64,000 bases of DNA. Source: Daphnia pulex. Lineage: Eukaryota; Arthropoda; Branchiopoda; Diplostraca; Daphniidae. The notes under the pieces are model-generated. The model was not told the origin of the DNA, ran no database searches, and saw only the letters and a list, made by a program, of their open reading frames with translations. Numbering within the stretch: the first letter of the stretch is position 1; every line of letters starts with the position of its first letter. The DNA lies in assembly GCF_021134715.1 (NCBI RefSeq), contig NC_060024.1:9982001-10046000 (forward strand). Reading direction: 5' to 3'. Both the position numbers and the translations under genes were made by a program. Below, one piece after another: positions 31,549-42,430 of this stretch.

Positions 31549-31965
31549 TTTCTTTTGAAGTTACTTTACCCATTGATATTCATATTTGTTAATTGATCGA
31601 TGGTAGTATTTAAATAACACGCAAGTGTCTTTCTCTTGCGACTTTTGTTTGTAAAGCTGTCTCACAAACAAAGGCGGAATAAAAATGGTAGGAATAGTCT
31701 TATTTACTTTGAAAGGCTAAAATTATACAAACCAAATAGGTAAACGATTTTTGTTTTATTATTTTTTGAAAGCTGACCAACCAACCTGTAACAATGTAAC
31801 CTGTTTGAAAATTAACATGGGAGATGGCCATAGGCTATAGTTACTTTTTTGGTTTGATATTTGAATAACGTTTGTTTGTGTAACATTGAGGCCATTGGCA
31901 AAGCCAATCAAAATTGTTTTTTTAAACAAAAAAGTTGTTAAGCTGAATTTAATTTCGGTTCAGAT

Positions 31966-32267
31966 CTAACTATTTAAAAATCGTGGCAGTTTTCACGGAC
32001 ACGTTCCAATATCCTTTACGTGTCGGGACGAACAAAAATAGATTTCGCCAGGCTTCGCTCGGACTAAACAATGTTAGAAAAAGAGAAACGAAACAACACC
32101 AAAAATAAAAATAAAATCACAAAAGAATTTTTTTTTTACAGACCATGCATTCAGTTGAGTTGCTCGCGGGAAACCTGATCAGTATTTGGGCGACAGCGAA
32201 CAAACCAACATCGTACCATTAAAGTATTTTTGATCCGGATTGATGCTGAATAGCTTGTGAAAAGAAA
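31966..32267. other. MCT-1 upstream region
   Basis: From about 32170 this sequence recurs immediately upstream of MCT-2 (about 35575-35666), so it marks the conserved promoter and 5' UTR of the duplicated MCT pair. No TATA box is obvious. Confidence 0.4.
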
Positions 32268-34177
32268 ATGTTAGCGGAGAATACTAAAAAGTGGCCAAGG
32301 CAATCCAATAAAGAAGAAGAAAAGGCGACTGACGAGTACATCATAGTACCGCCGGATGGAGGATATGGGTGGGTCGTCACGGTGGCCAGTTTTTTGTGCA
32401 TTCTAATTTCAGATGGCATACTCTATTGCTTCGGATTGATCATCTCTGAGGTGGAACGTGTTTTTGACGAACCTGTTGCGAAAGCCGCTTGGATATTTTC
32501 CATTTTCAACGCGATATCATATTTCTCAGGAATGGCAATATTTATCTTATAAGACAACTGAAAATGTAGAACAATTCGTATAACCTTGTGTATGTTTGTT
32601 TTGTATAGGCCCCGTAGCCTCTGCATTGAGCAACCGGTTCGGTTTTCGTGTCGTCGTCATAACGGGCAGTTTATTTGGTTTCGTCGGTCTCCTGACTTCT
32701 GCATTCGCTCAATCGGTGGAAAATTTGTTTTTCACTCTTGGTCTTCTTTTTGGATTTGCAATTTGTTTGGTGTTCACTCCAATAATCGTCAACATCAGCT
32801 TTTATTTCGACAAAAAGCGTGCTCTGGCTACCGGAATCGCCATCTGCGGCTCTGGAGCCGGCACTTTTGTCTTTGCACCTGTTGTTAATTGGCTATTAAA
32901 AACTTATGCACTCAGAGGGACATTTCTCATTCTGGTAAGTGTACGCAGTTATCATGTCATTTGCACTTTCCTAATCACAAGTATCGTGTTATTCTTTGAT
33001 CCCAAAATGTTAATGGGAAACCTTTTTTTTATTTCTACCTTAAAAGAGTGGGATTTATTTGAACTGTGGAGTTTTTGGAGCATTACTCATACCGCTGAAA
33101 TCTCAACGGCGCAACAAGGTGCGATCAGAAACAGTTACACTGTTAGAGCAAAAAGATATCGAAACATTGATGTTCGAGAAATCTCTGATTACAAAAGAAA
33201 TTGAATTTAATTCCAGAAATAATCTAAACTTTTTTGAAGAAGAAAAAGTGGACAGCAAAACAAAGAGGGAAAATGTTAATCAAAAATATTTTTCAAACTT
33301 TTCCAAGTTGTTCAAATTTTCGCTGTTTCGATCTCCGACTTTTGTTGTCATTTGCGTTTCTAGTTTCTTCCAATCTTTCGGATGGTTAGTTCCTTTCATG
33401 TATCTGGCAGGTAATCTAATTTACCTTCTTCAGGATTCTAATTCACCTCCTAATAATTATGTTCTGCAATGTAGCTCATGCGGTTAACATGGGAATACCA
33501 AACGAGAAGGCGTCGTTTCTTCTATCGATTGTGGGAATCTGTAATATGATGGGACGCATTATCAACGGATGGCTTTCTGACCATCCTAAGGTTATACTAC
33601 ACTCAATTTTGTGTTGACAGCAGTCAAATATGTTTTCTTTATACTTACAGGTTAGCGTGCTCTTTCTCAATAATGTGGGTTTGACAGTCTCCGGTTTGTT
33701 GATTGTGGTTTGCCCATTGTGCATCTCGTATTATCAACTTCTTATTTTCTCCATAGCACTTGGCTTATTTACCTGTAAGATTTTGTGTTTGAAAATAAGT
33801 GATGCAACAGGCTAACATACTTCATCTTTTCGTTTTTCTTATTAGCCTGCACCGCTGTAACGCGACCGATTTTACTTGGGGAATATTTAGGGTTGGAAAA
33901 TGTAAACAACGCTTACGGGTTCATGCTCGTTTTTTACGGTGTCGCAACCCTCTTCGGAACTCCTATGGCCGGTACTCGCAGAATATTGACCAATTTAATG
34001 TCATACCTAATGATTATTGTGTTTGTTTTTTTCTATACGGAACATGATTACATAGGTTTACTATATGACACTTTGGGTGATTATCATGGAGCTTTTTATC
34101 TTGCCGGATCTTCCATTCTTCTGTCTGCGTTTGTATGTTATCCGCTAGGCAAAATTAACCACTGGGAGAAGAAATAA
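32268..34177 (+). CDS. MCT-1, SLC16-like monocarboxylate transporter
   Basis: Seven exons: 32268-32529, 32609-32934, 33047-33410, 33475-33590, 33651-33774, 33846-33971, 34056-34177; 479 aa. SLC16 family signatures are clear: PPDGGYGWVV (residues 28-37, start of helix 1) and [20 protein letters not shown] (about 153-172, helices 4-5). Twelve membrane segments with a charged loop of about 70 residues between helices 6 and 7. Such transporters carry lactate, pyruvate, ketone bodies or related substrates, often with H+, across the plasma membrane; the substrate here is unproven. Oddity: intron 1 (32530-32608) begins GAATGG, not GT. Its phase and place equal those of MCT-4, which has GTAAGT. Unspliced reading meets TAA at once, so the exon must be joined through a GA donor for a full product. 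It lies 0.7 kb after Tret-4. Confidence 0.85.
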
Positions 34178-34821
34178 CTTTTCAATATTAGAATGTTAAT
34201 TACTTTTCCACTTCGTGTTTTTTTTTTCGATATAATTTGAAGATAAATGGCTAAGATATGTAAATTTGGAATAATTTTAATTGTTACTTAAAACTTTTAT
34301 TCAAAGATTGCAATCATTAGATAAATAGCCGAATAAGATAAGCAACCAAATGTATTTTAAATAAGGCGAGAATCTTATTATACGACAGTGAAACAAAAAC
34401 TTAAAGCACAGTGCCAACTAATTACTGCAAATTTTTGGTTCTACGCTAGCGGCTAGACACTTGCGTATTTATTACTCGGCAGGTGGGCCAATAAAAAAAA
34501 GGTAGACCGATAGATTTAATTGCTTTAATTTTGATTAATTACTAATTGAATAATATAACTGTGAATTTTACTTAGGTTTACTTTCGTTTGGATTTTTTAT
34601 TCAAAAGAAAACCTACTGCGTTGAAGTTGCGCCACTTTTACTCCAGACCACCAGATGCGTGACTAATAATCACACCTTTTCCTGATTGAAAATATGTGTA
34701 GTAGGAAGCGACGTTTAAAACCATTAGTCGGCTCTTGTTGCTTGCTGTTAGGGAAATACGAAATCACTCGCGTTGTTTTTGAGTAATTGTATGTTTGTAA
34801 GGACTTACATGAAACTGTGAA
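34178..34821. other. Intergenic: MCT-1 3' UTR then Tret-type promoter copy
   Basis: The first 250 bp are AT-rich 3' flank that also resembles the MCT-2 3' flank (37586-37800). From about 34430 the sequence matches the upstream DNA of Tret-3 (24930-25331) and Tret-4, including GGTTCTACGCTAG and AGGTAGACCGA, leading into the Tret-5 relic. Confidence 0.5.
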
Positions 34822-35140
34822 ATGTTTAGATTAGCGGGAAAAGTCACCAATTCAAATGAAATTTCGTTTATTTCATTTAGAGCAATGGAAGAAGTGAACT
34901 CGGCTTTTGTCGGAGACGATGGGCAAGTGGGGGGCATTGGCGGGCCCGTAATGTCACCAAAATCCCCGTCTTTACAACACGAAATCGACTATTCGCCAGC
35001 ACAGATAGGAGCTGCTCTTGCCGGTAAAAATTGCACTTAAGATAAAAGGTGGTACTGATTTAGTTTACCTCATTCTATTTGAGGTATCACAGATTTTTTA
35101 CTCTCATATCTGATTCAAAGGCGGCATTTAGTGCCGTTTA
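34822..35140 (+). pseudogene. Tret-5 relic: first exon and start of second exon only
   Basis: Exon 1 (34822-35023) encodes MFRLAGKVTNSNEISFISFR and continues like Tret-3, with a short in-frame loss near the end (YSPAQIGAALAG instead of the longer STATKRP-containing version), then the GTAAAAATTG donor. A shortened intron follows and exon 2 begins at about 35119 (GCGGCATTTAGTGCC) but breaks off at about 35138 into low-complexity DNA. The remaining four exons are missing. With MCT-2 just downstream, this is what is left of a copied Tret-MCT pair. Confidence 0.8.
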
Positions 35141-35545
35141 CGATCATCGTTAACGAGTGATTTTCTTAACACCGAAAACGATTTACAAAAAAAAAAAAAA
35201 AAAAAACGAAAAATTCGTCATTGTTGTGCAAAATTTCGTTTTCCGTGTTTTATTTTTTATAATGCTATAAATTTCTTTATGAAGCAAAAAAAAACGTTAT
35301 TAAGTCAAAAAGTTAAATGACATTAATTAATCATTATTAATCAGCCAAATCGTTCCATTGCACGGTTGTTGTCATTGCAGACAATTACGTTTCAAGTCTA
35401 AAGAAAAAAATATATTCACTTTCTTGGAAAAAAAAACGAATTGAAAACGATCGTTTCGTTAACGATCGTTTTCATTTTAAAAGAAAAAACGAAATAAAAA
35501 CGAAAATATGAAAAATTAAAAACGAAACTAAAACGAATTTTAAAT
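35141..35545. repeat. Low-complexity AAACGA-rich tract with a palindrome
   Basis: Dominated by A-runs and degenerate AAAACGA / TCGTTTT words, with A18-20 near 35190 and a self-complementary stretch around AACGATCGTTTCGTTAACGA at about 35446-35470. It starts exactly where the Tret-5 exon 2 breaks off and ends before the MCT-2 promoter, so it fills the deletion. Confidence 0.55.
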
Positions 35546-35666
35546 TTACTATTGCGGCAAACACTACGGGTAAACCTGATCAGTATTTTGGCGCGCGAAC
35601 AAACCAACGTTGTACCATTAAAGTATTTTTTATCCGGTTTGGTATTGAATAGCTTGTGAAAAGAAA

Positions 35667-37585
35667 ATGAAAGCGGAGAATACTAAAAAGTGGAGAAGGC
35701 AAACAAACAATGAAGAAGAAAAGGCGACTGACGACTACATCATAGTACCGCCGGATGGAGGATATGGGTGGGTCGTCACGGTGGCCAGTTTTTTGTGCAT
35801 TCTAATTTCAGATGGCATGCACTATTGCTTCGGATTGATCATCTCTGAGGTGGAACGTGTTTTTGACGAACCTGTTGCGAAAGCCGCTTGGATATTTTCC
35901 ATTTTCAACGCGATATCATATTTCTCAGGAATGGCAATATTTATCTTATAAGACAACTGAAAATGTAGAACAATTCGTATAACCTTGTGTATGTTTGTTT
36001 TGTATAGGCCCCGTAGCCTCTGCATTGAGCAACCGGTTCGGTTTTCGTGTCGTCGTCATAACGGGCAGTTTATTTGGTTTCGTCGGTCTCCTGACTTCTG
36101 CATTCGCTCAATCGGTGGAAAATTTGTTTTTCACTCTTGGTCTTCTTTTTGGATTTGCAATTTGTTTGGTGTTCACTCCAATAATCGTCAACATCAGCTT
36201 TTATTTCGACAAAAAGCGTGCTCTGGCTACCGGAATCGCCATCTGCGGCTCTGGAGCCGGCACTTTTGTCTTTGCACCTGTTGTTAATTGGCTATTAAAA
36301 ACTTATGCACTCAGAGGGACATTTCTCATTCTGGTAAGTGTACGCAGTTATCATGTCATTTGCACTTTCCTAATCACAAGTATCGTGTTATTCTTTGATC
36401 CCAAAATGTTAATGGGAAACCTTTTTTTTATTTCTACCTTAAAAGAGTGGGATTTATTTGAACTGTGGAGTTTTTGGAGCATTACTCATACCGCTGAAAT
36501 CTCAACGGCGCAACAAGGTGCGATCAGAAACAGTTACACTGTTAGAGCAAAAAGATATCGAAACATTGATGTTCGAGAAATCTCTGATTACAAAAGAAAT
36601 TGAATTTAATTCCAGAAATAATCTAAACTTTTTTGAAGAAGAAAAAGTGGACAGCAAAACAAAGAGGGAAAATGTTAATCAAAAATATTTTTCAAACTTT
36701 TCCAAGTTGTTCAAATTTTCGCTGTTTCGATCTCCGACTTTTGTTGTCATTTGCGTTTCTAGTTTCTTCCAATCTTTCGGATGGTTGGTTCCTTTCATGT
36801 ATCTGGCAGGTAATCTAATTTACCTTCTTCACGATTTTAATTCACCTCCTAATAATTATGTTCTGCAATGTAGCTCATGCGGTTAACATGGGAATACCAA
36901 ACGAGAAGGCGTCGTTTCTTCTATCGATTGTGGGAATCTGTAATATGATAGGACGCATTATCAACGGATGGCTTTCAGACCATCCTAAGGTTATACTACA
37001 CTCAATCCTGTGTTGTTTACGGCAGTCGAATGTGTTTGCTTTATACTTACAGGTTAGCGTGCTCTTTCTCAATAATATGGGTTTGACAGTCTCCGGTTTG
37101 TTGATTATGGTTTGCCCATTATGCATCTCCTATTATCAACTCGTTATTTTTTCCATAGCCCTCGGTTTATTTACGTGTAAGCTTATCGTGTTTGAAAATA
37201 AGTGATGCAACAGGCTAACATACCTCATCTTTTCGTTTGCTAATTAGCCTGCACCGCTGTAACGCGACCGATTTTACTTGGGGAACTTTTGGGGTTGGAA
37301 AATGTTAACAACGCTTACGGGCTCATGCTCGTTTTTTTCGGAGTCGCAACCCTCTTCGAAACTCCTACGGCTGGTACAGACAAAAATTTTCACAATTAAT
37401 TTAATTTCACAATGATTATTGGCCTTCTTTCCGTCTTTTTCTGTATGGAATATGTTTGCATAGGTTCACTACATGACACTTCGGGTGATTATCATGGAGC
37501 TTTTTATCTTGCTGGATCTTCCATCCTTCTGTCCGCGTTTTTATGTTATCCTCTTGGCAGAATTAATCGCTGGGAGAAGAGATAA
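35667..37585 (+). CDS. MCT-2, SLC16-like transporter, near-twin of MCT-1
   Basis: Seven exons: 35667-35928, 36008-36333, 36446-36809, 36874-36989, 37053-37176, 37248-37373, 37464-37585; 479 aa. Both SLC16 signatures and the loop are as in MCT-1. From about 35823 to 36784 the sequence, introns included, shows no difference from MCT-1 by eye; introns 4-6 and exons 5-7 diverge clearly (for example the C-terminal half of helix 11, with ETPTAG against GTPMAG). Such an abrupt change points to gene conversion of the 5' half. Intron 1 (35929-36007) starts GAATGG as in MCT-1. Role as for MCT-1; no break seen in the frame. Confidence 0.85.
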
Positions 37586-38099
37586 CTTTTTCCAGATTAG
37601 AATGTTTCCACTTCGTTTTTTTTAAAAAGAAATTTCCAACCTCTATATGCCATATCATTTGAAGTTATATAGGCTAAGATAAAAAAATTTAATAATCTTA
37701 ACTGTTACTTTAGAGTTTAGACTTTTATTCACGCATTACAATCATTAGATAAACAGCCAAAAAAGATAAGCAACTAAATGTATAAATAAGACATTGCACA
37801 ACAGTGGAACCAAACTAAAAGCACGGTGCCAACTGGTGCAAACCAGTTATTCGTCCACAGTCCACACGTTGTTCACGAACTTCAAGGCTAAGCGCATCCT
37901 GTTAATTAATAATACATGCCCATTTTCCCCAAAGCCAAAAAAAAAAATTTTAAAAAATAAAAAAAAAAGCAAAATAAAAGACTGGAAGACAAGCTGTCAG
38001 ATCAGTATTCTGACGGTAGTGATTAGACCAACAAGTCTTGTATCTAGTTCAGGTTTAGTCAGTATATAGTCCACAGTAGCAACAGAACCTTAATTTGTA
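37586..38099. other. Intergenic between MCT-2 and MCT-3
   Basis: MCT-2 3' flank, resembling that of MCT-1, then an A-rich stretch near 37935-37980 and the MCT-3 5' region. No gene seen. Confidence 0.4.
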
Positions 38100-40116
38100 A
38101 TGGCTAGCGTTATAAGTGTAGAAAAAAAGTATTCCGGCGACGAAAATGAAACGGAAAAATTTGTCAAAGAAGAAAAGGTGACTTACGAATATGTTACAAT
38201 TCCGCCGGATGGAGGATTTGGCTGGATCATCACGGGGGCCAGTTTGTTATGTCTATTGATTTCGGACGGCATTCTCTTCAGCTTCGGATTGATACTCTCT
38301 GAGTTGAGATACGTTTTTGACGAACCTGCTGTTAAAATTGCTTGGATGTTTTCTATTGAAAACGCAACTTCATTAATCTCAGGAAAGACAAAACATTTAG
38401 ATCTTTTCATTCTCGACTTAATTTGTAATAATGGCTTCTTATCAATTTTACAGGACCGATAGCTTCGGCATTGAGTAATAAGTTCGGATTCCGTGCTGTT
38501 GTCATATCTGGCAGTCTACTGGGTTTCGTGGGCCTTTTGACCTCTACGTTCGCCTTCTCAGTCGGGACCCTGTTTTTCACTCTTGGTGTGCTTTTAGGAA
38601 CTGCCGACGGCTTGGTTTACACTCCAATTGTCGTTGGTGTCGGCTTCTATTTTGATAAAAGACGTGCGCTGGCCACTGGAATCACTCTCTGTGGATCCGG
38701 AGCAGGCGCTTTTGTCTTTGCCCCACTCATATCTTGGCTATTAGAAACCTATGCACTCAGAGGAACATTCCTTATTTTGGTAACTACACTATTTTAATAT
38801 GCTTGTTTGCTGCATTTCAGTAATTATGCTAGCAGTAAAATTAACAATGCGAAAATTCTTTTTCAAAGAGTGGACTTTATCTGAACTGTGCAGTTTTTGG
38901 CTCGCTGCTAATTCCTGTCAAACCTGTTCGACGAAAGAAAATAGTGGAAGATGTCAGCCTCAATCTTCTGCCGCCTGACGGCATAGGGCCATCAGCAATT
39001 GAAAATCCGCCAACACCGAATGACGTGAAAGGGAATAATAAAGGAGAACAAGCGCAATCGAATATGGATATCTCCATAACAGAAAATCAGGTTTGGGTTT
39101 CCTTTTGATTTAATGATCGAAATGGCACAAGAGCTTAACTTATATTTCTAACTACGATTTACTGAAGCCTGTAACAAACGCAAATGAAAAGTTATCCATC
39201 AAAAAATGTTTTTTCAGCATCCTTAACTTGTTCAAATTCTCGTTGTTTCGGTCACCAACCTTTGTCGTTATATGCGCTTCAAGTTTTTTCCAATCTATCG
39301 GATGGTTTGTACCATCCATGTATATAACAGGTAAGGACAATTTTGAGCCGATTGTTTAATAAGTAACAGTTTTTTAAAGATTTTTCACCCTATGCAAAGC
39401 TCATGCGGTAAACATGGGGGTACCGAAAGAAAAGGCGTCTTTCCTGCTATCAATTCTTGGAATATCTATCATGATAGGACGCATATTAATTGGATGGATC
39501 TCTGACCATCCTAGGGTGTGTATTTCATGCTTGAAAAGCTATTTTCAAAAATGCAATCCTAACGACACATTATTATTTTTTATACAGGTCAGCGTATTGT
39601 TGCTGAATAACATCGGCTTGACAATCTCAGGTTTATTGATTTTGCTGTGCCCATCAATATTAGTCTCGTACGAGTTGCTAGCCCTTTTCTCCACCATACT
39701 GGGACTCGCCGCGTGTAAATAAATTTCATTTCAATCTATTGTTTGAAAGTATAATAGAAGATAGCTTTGCATTTTAAAAAATAGCCTGCACAACAGCTAC
39801 AAGATCAATTTTACTTGGGAAGCTTTTGGGTTTGGAAAATGTGAATAACAGTTACAGCTTCATGCTAGTGTTTCATGGAGTAGCTACCGTCATTGGAATC
39901 CCTTTAGCCGGTATCTACGCAATAATTAAATTTTCTTTCTTAGATTTAAGTTCTTAATTTATGTTTTCTTTTGTGCTTTAAATGACAGGATTGCTATTTG
40001 ATATTTTTGGTGACTTCCACATTACCTTCTATTTTGCTGGTTTTTCCGTTCTACTTTCCGCGTTTATTTGTTATCCTCTTGGAAGGATTAACCGTTGGGA
40101 GAAAATGCGCAGTTAG
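38100..40116 (+). CDS. MCT-3, SLC16-like monocarboxylate transporter
   Basis: Eight exons: 38100-38382, 38454-38779, 38869-39090, 39168-39330, 39400-39515, 39588-39714, 39785-39910, 39989-40116; 496 aa. Signatures: IPPDGGFGWIIT at the start of helix 1 and YFDKRRALATGITLCGSGAG in helices 4-5. The loop between helices 6 and 7 is split by an extra intron (39091-39167) that MCT-1 and MCT-2 lack. Intron 1 (38383-38453) begins GAAAGA: the same non-GT type and site as in MCT-1, although the intron sequences no longer align, so this is separate evidence that the GA donor is kept. AATAAA sites lie at 40125-40135. A divergent member of the local MCT array; substrate unknown. Confidence 0.85.
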
Positions 40117-41337
40117 GAGGGAAACGAATAAATAAAATTTAAAAAAAAAACAACGAAAATAACGACCGAACGGCACGCAATATATCCTACAGGTATTTTG
40201 CCCTCCTCGTCTCTCCACCCAACTTGGAATACGAGAAGGCCTATAGTGGCAAAACGGGGCTATATTGACTTGTTGCTCTTTTGTGTCCTATATGTATATC
40301 TTATTCGTATTTTCCCCTATACATTCTAATACACGACCGCAGTTTTATTCTCTGACTCTCGCAGTGCTTTTGTAACAATTTCGTTTGCCTAATGCCTATC
40401 TCTTATTTTCTATATGAAGCCAGAGGAGAAATTATATAGAATATAGATGTCGAACTCTTCTCTCGCCAGCCTGTAGCGTCCTTATCATCATTAAACCTCT
40501 CAACCTCTGCCGAGTAGTAAAGGGTATTTAATGTCGTTCAAAAAAATTTAAATTGGTTGTATTACATTTGTGGAAAAAAAATCACAAACAGGCCTTCGGC
40601 TTTGGGTACCTTGCTACGCAGGTAAAAGCTGACAATTATCGAGACTTTCAAGTTACAGAGGTGTCCAATAGATGGCACGAATCCTCGTTTTTCATGTAAT
40701 GGCCGATTGTTGATTTCTTGTCAAAAGTTTTCCTACTTTTCCACGAAAATTACCGATGAATTCATAGGTAAATGAACCAACTTATGTGTATTTCTGTGCA
40801 ATTTGTTGGTAATGTGATTTTTGCCGTATTTGTGTTTTATCATCTTTAAAAATTTCTCATTCTATTTCTAACCTTTAGGAAGGAACGGGAAAGGATCGAA
40901 ACGGTGATGAAGTAGCCTACTGCCTAACCTACCATCAACTCTTTCATTAAAAATCATTGTTCTGTTGAATGCAGGGAGTTTCTTTTTATCTTGCTAGGTC
41001 AACAACCCTAGTGACATACATTATTTTTTCCGAACACATTTTTCTACAAATTATGCATCGACAGACAAGTATTATTCTTCCTTTATAAATTTATTTTTAT
41101 TTGATGTCATAAACAGTATTTTCTGTCAACTGTCATAGAGAAAGCTATGGGAACATAATCAAGGCCATGGGTAATCTCCATGTTTATAACATTAACTTTG
41201 GGGAAGTCACATGAAAATATGCAGGGCAACATGTGTTGTATTTTTCTGAATATTTTAGTCAAGCAGTAGGTCGCAATTAACTTTAGTTTATTGCATTAAT
41301 GTTGTAATATTTATTGACACATTTATTTAGATTCAAC
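40117..41337. other. Intergenic after MCT-3
   Basis: MCT-3 3' UTR, then no supported gene. A short sequence near 40585-40620 (containing CAAACAGGCCTTCGG) recurs in similar form near 41640-41675. A possible non-coding first exon with a GTAAAT donor near 40770 could belong to the exon at 41338. Confidence 0.35.
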
Positions 41338-41426
41338 ATGACTAACTGTTTGCTGCCAAAGTTAGTTGGAACTCTAACTCAAACAAAGCCACAGACAGGA
41401 AAATTATTCTTTTCTTCCAGAAAATT
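41338..41426 (+). CDS. Possible orphan first coding exon (mitochondrial-type leader)
   Basis: After a TTTATTTAG acceptor an ATG opens a frame of 29 codons (MTNCLLPKLVGTLTQTKPQT...) ending in SSRKL at a good GTAAGT donor. The basic, Ser/Thr-rich, acid-free composition would suit a mitochondrial targeting peptide. No following exon can be linked: the next 4.5 kb is repeat DNA. It may be a gene start cut off by the inverted duplication, or chance. Confidence 0.3.
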
Positions 41427-41785
41427 GTAAGTTTTATTATTTTTCTTGTCCCCCCATACTTTCTGTTATTATTATAGATTTTTATGTTGCAAAAGTTAAG
41501 AAAAGTCTGAAATAGCAAACTAAATCATTTGTTTGTTGAGTCATAAGGAAAGCTGCTGGAGTAATCGCACTTGATTTGTTTCGTGCCAGCTAGTGAAAGG
41601 CGGGACAAATTCAAGTTGAAGTCAGCTTATTTGCAAACAAATCGCAAACAGACCTTCGGGTACTTTGCTACTCTGCCCAGTCGTCCGTGGATGCTAAGGA
41701 CTGTCACTAGGTAGTTAAAATTAGTCCACTAGACGACGCGGGTGTCTTCGTTAGTCGTTCGAGAGGCGCATGAAAGGAGGCGAGT

Positions 41786-42430
41786 CGCGAGTGTCTTCGT
41801 GAGGGAGAAATATTTGCCATTTGTTTACGAGACGCTGACTGGAAGTGTATTCCAAATTCATTACGGAATTGAGTTGTCGATCTAAATTTTCAGCCAAATG
41901 TAATTGGTAATGCTAGTTTGGATTCTTAAATTTAATTAATCTTTGACGTCTCTGTCTGAATTTACAGGCAATCTGGCATATAATTTCACTTGGCTAAATA
42001 ATGTAACCACTTTGGTCGAAACTTTTGTCGAAATGTCGGCCATGGTTTTAGCTGCACCCATACGGCTCTACTTCTCATCTCGTGCTGTAACATTTCAGAG
42101 CTAGTAAAGAAATGTTGTTGGATCAATTTCCCTTCAATAATGTAATAGGTTTTATTAGTTGATTTTCAGGTCAGAGATGGAAATCCCTTTGCTCAACTGA
42201 TGCAGAGATTGAGGACATGAGAAAAGTCTGAGCTTCATGGATGTTGTATCTTTAATGTGGTTTTGTTGCAGCCAGCTGGTGATGAGAAAGATGTGTGTGA
42301 GTCAAGTTGAGCTGAAGGCCTGCAGCTGCAGCATGCAGTTTATGGAGCTGGTGTTATCCCAAGTGTCACTGCAGGAAAACATCTTGAATTGGTAAATTGA
42401 TTGATATTATTGATTGTAACTTGGGAAGTC
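41786..42430 (+). repeat. Left arm of large inverted duplication
   Basis: From CGCGAGTGTCTTCGTGAGG to GATTGTAACTTGGGAAG this arm matches, in reverse complement and with many small changes, 45707-46367. Matching landmarks include TTTGACGTCTCTGTCTGAAT, CAGGCAATCTGGCATA and CAGCCAGCTGGTGA. No coding frame runs through it. Confidence 0.7.

Larger units (their letters stand above)
27771..31965 (+). repeat. Tandem segmental duplication, unit 2 (contains Tret-4)
   Basis: Direct copy of 24715-27770. It is longer because DNA at about 27899-29146 has no counterpart in unit 1; from about 29146 the sequence again tracks unit 1 up to the gene and beyond it. Confidence 0.6.

Noticed and set aside
33041-33060. 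Apparent frameshift at the start of MCT-1 exon 3
   Set aside because: Using the AG at 33045-33046 gives SGIYLNCGVFG in the correct phase; only a wrong acceptor choice produced the stop.
35416-35607. 63-codon minus-strand frame rich in Phe, Ser and Arg
   Set aside because: Product of the AAACGA-type low-complexity tract.
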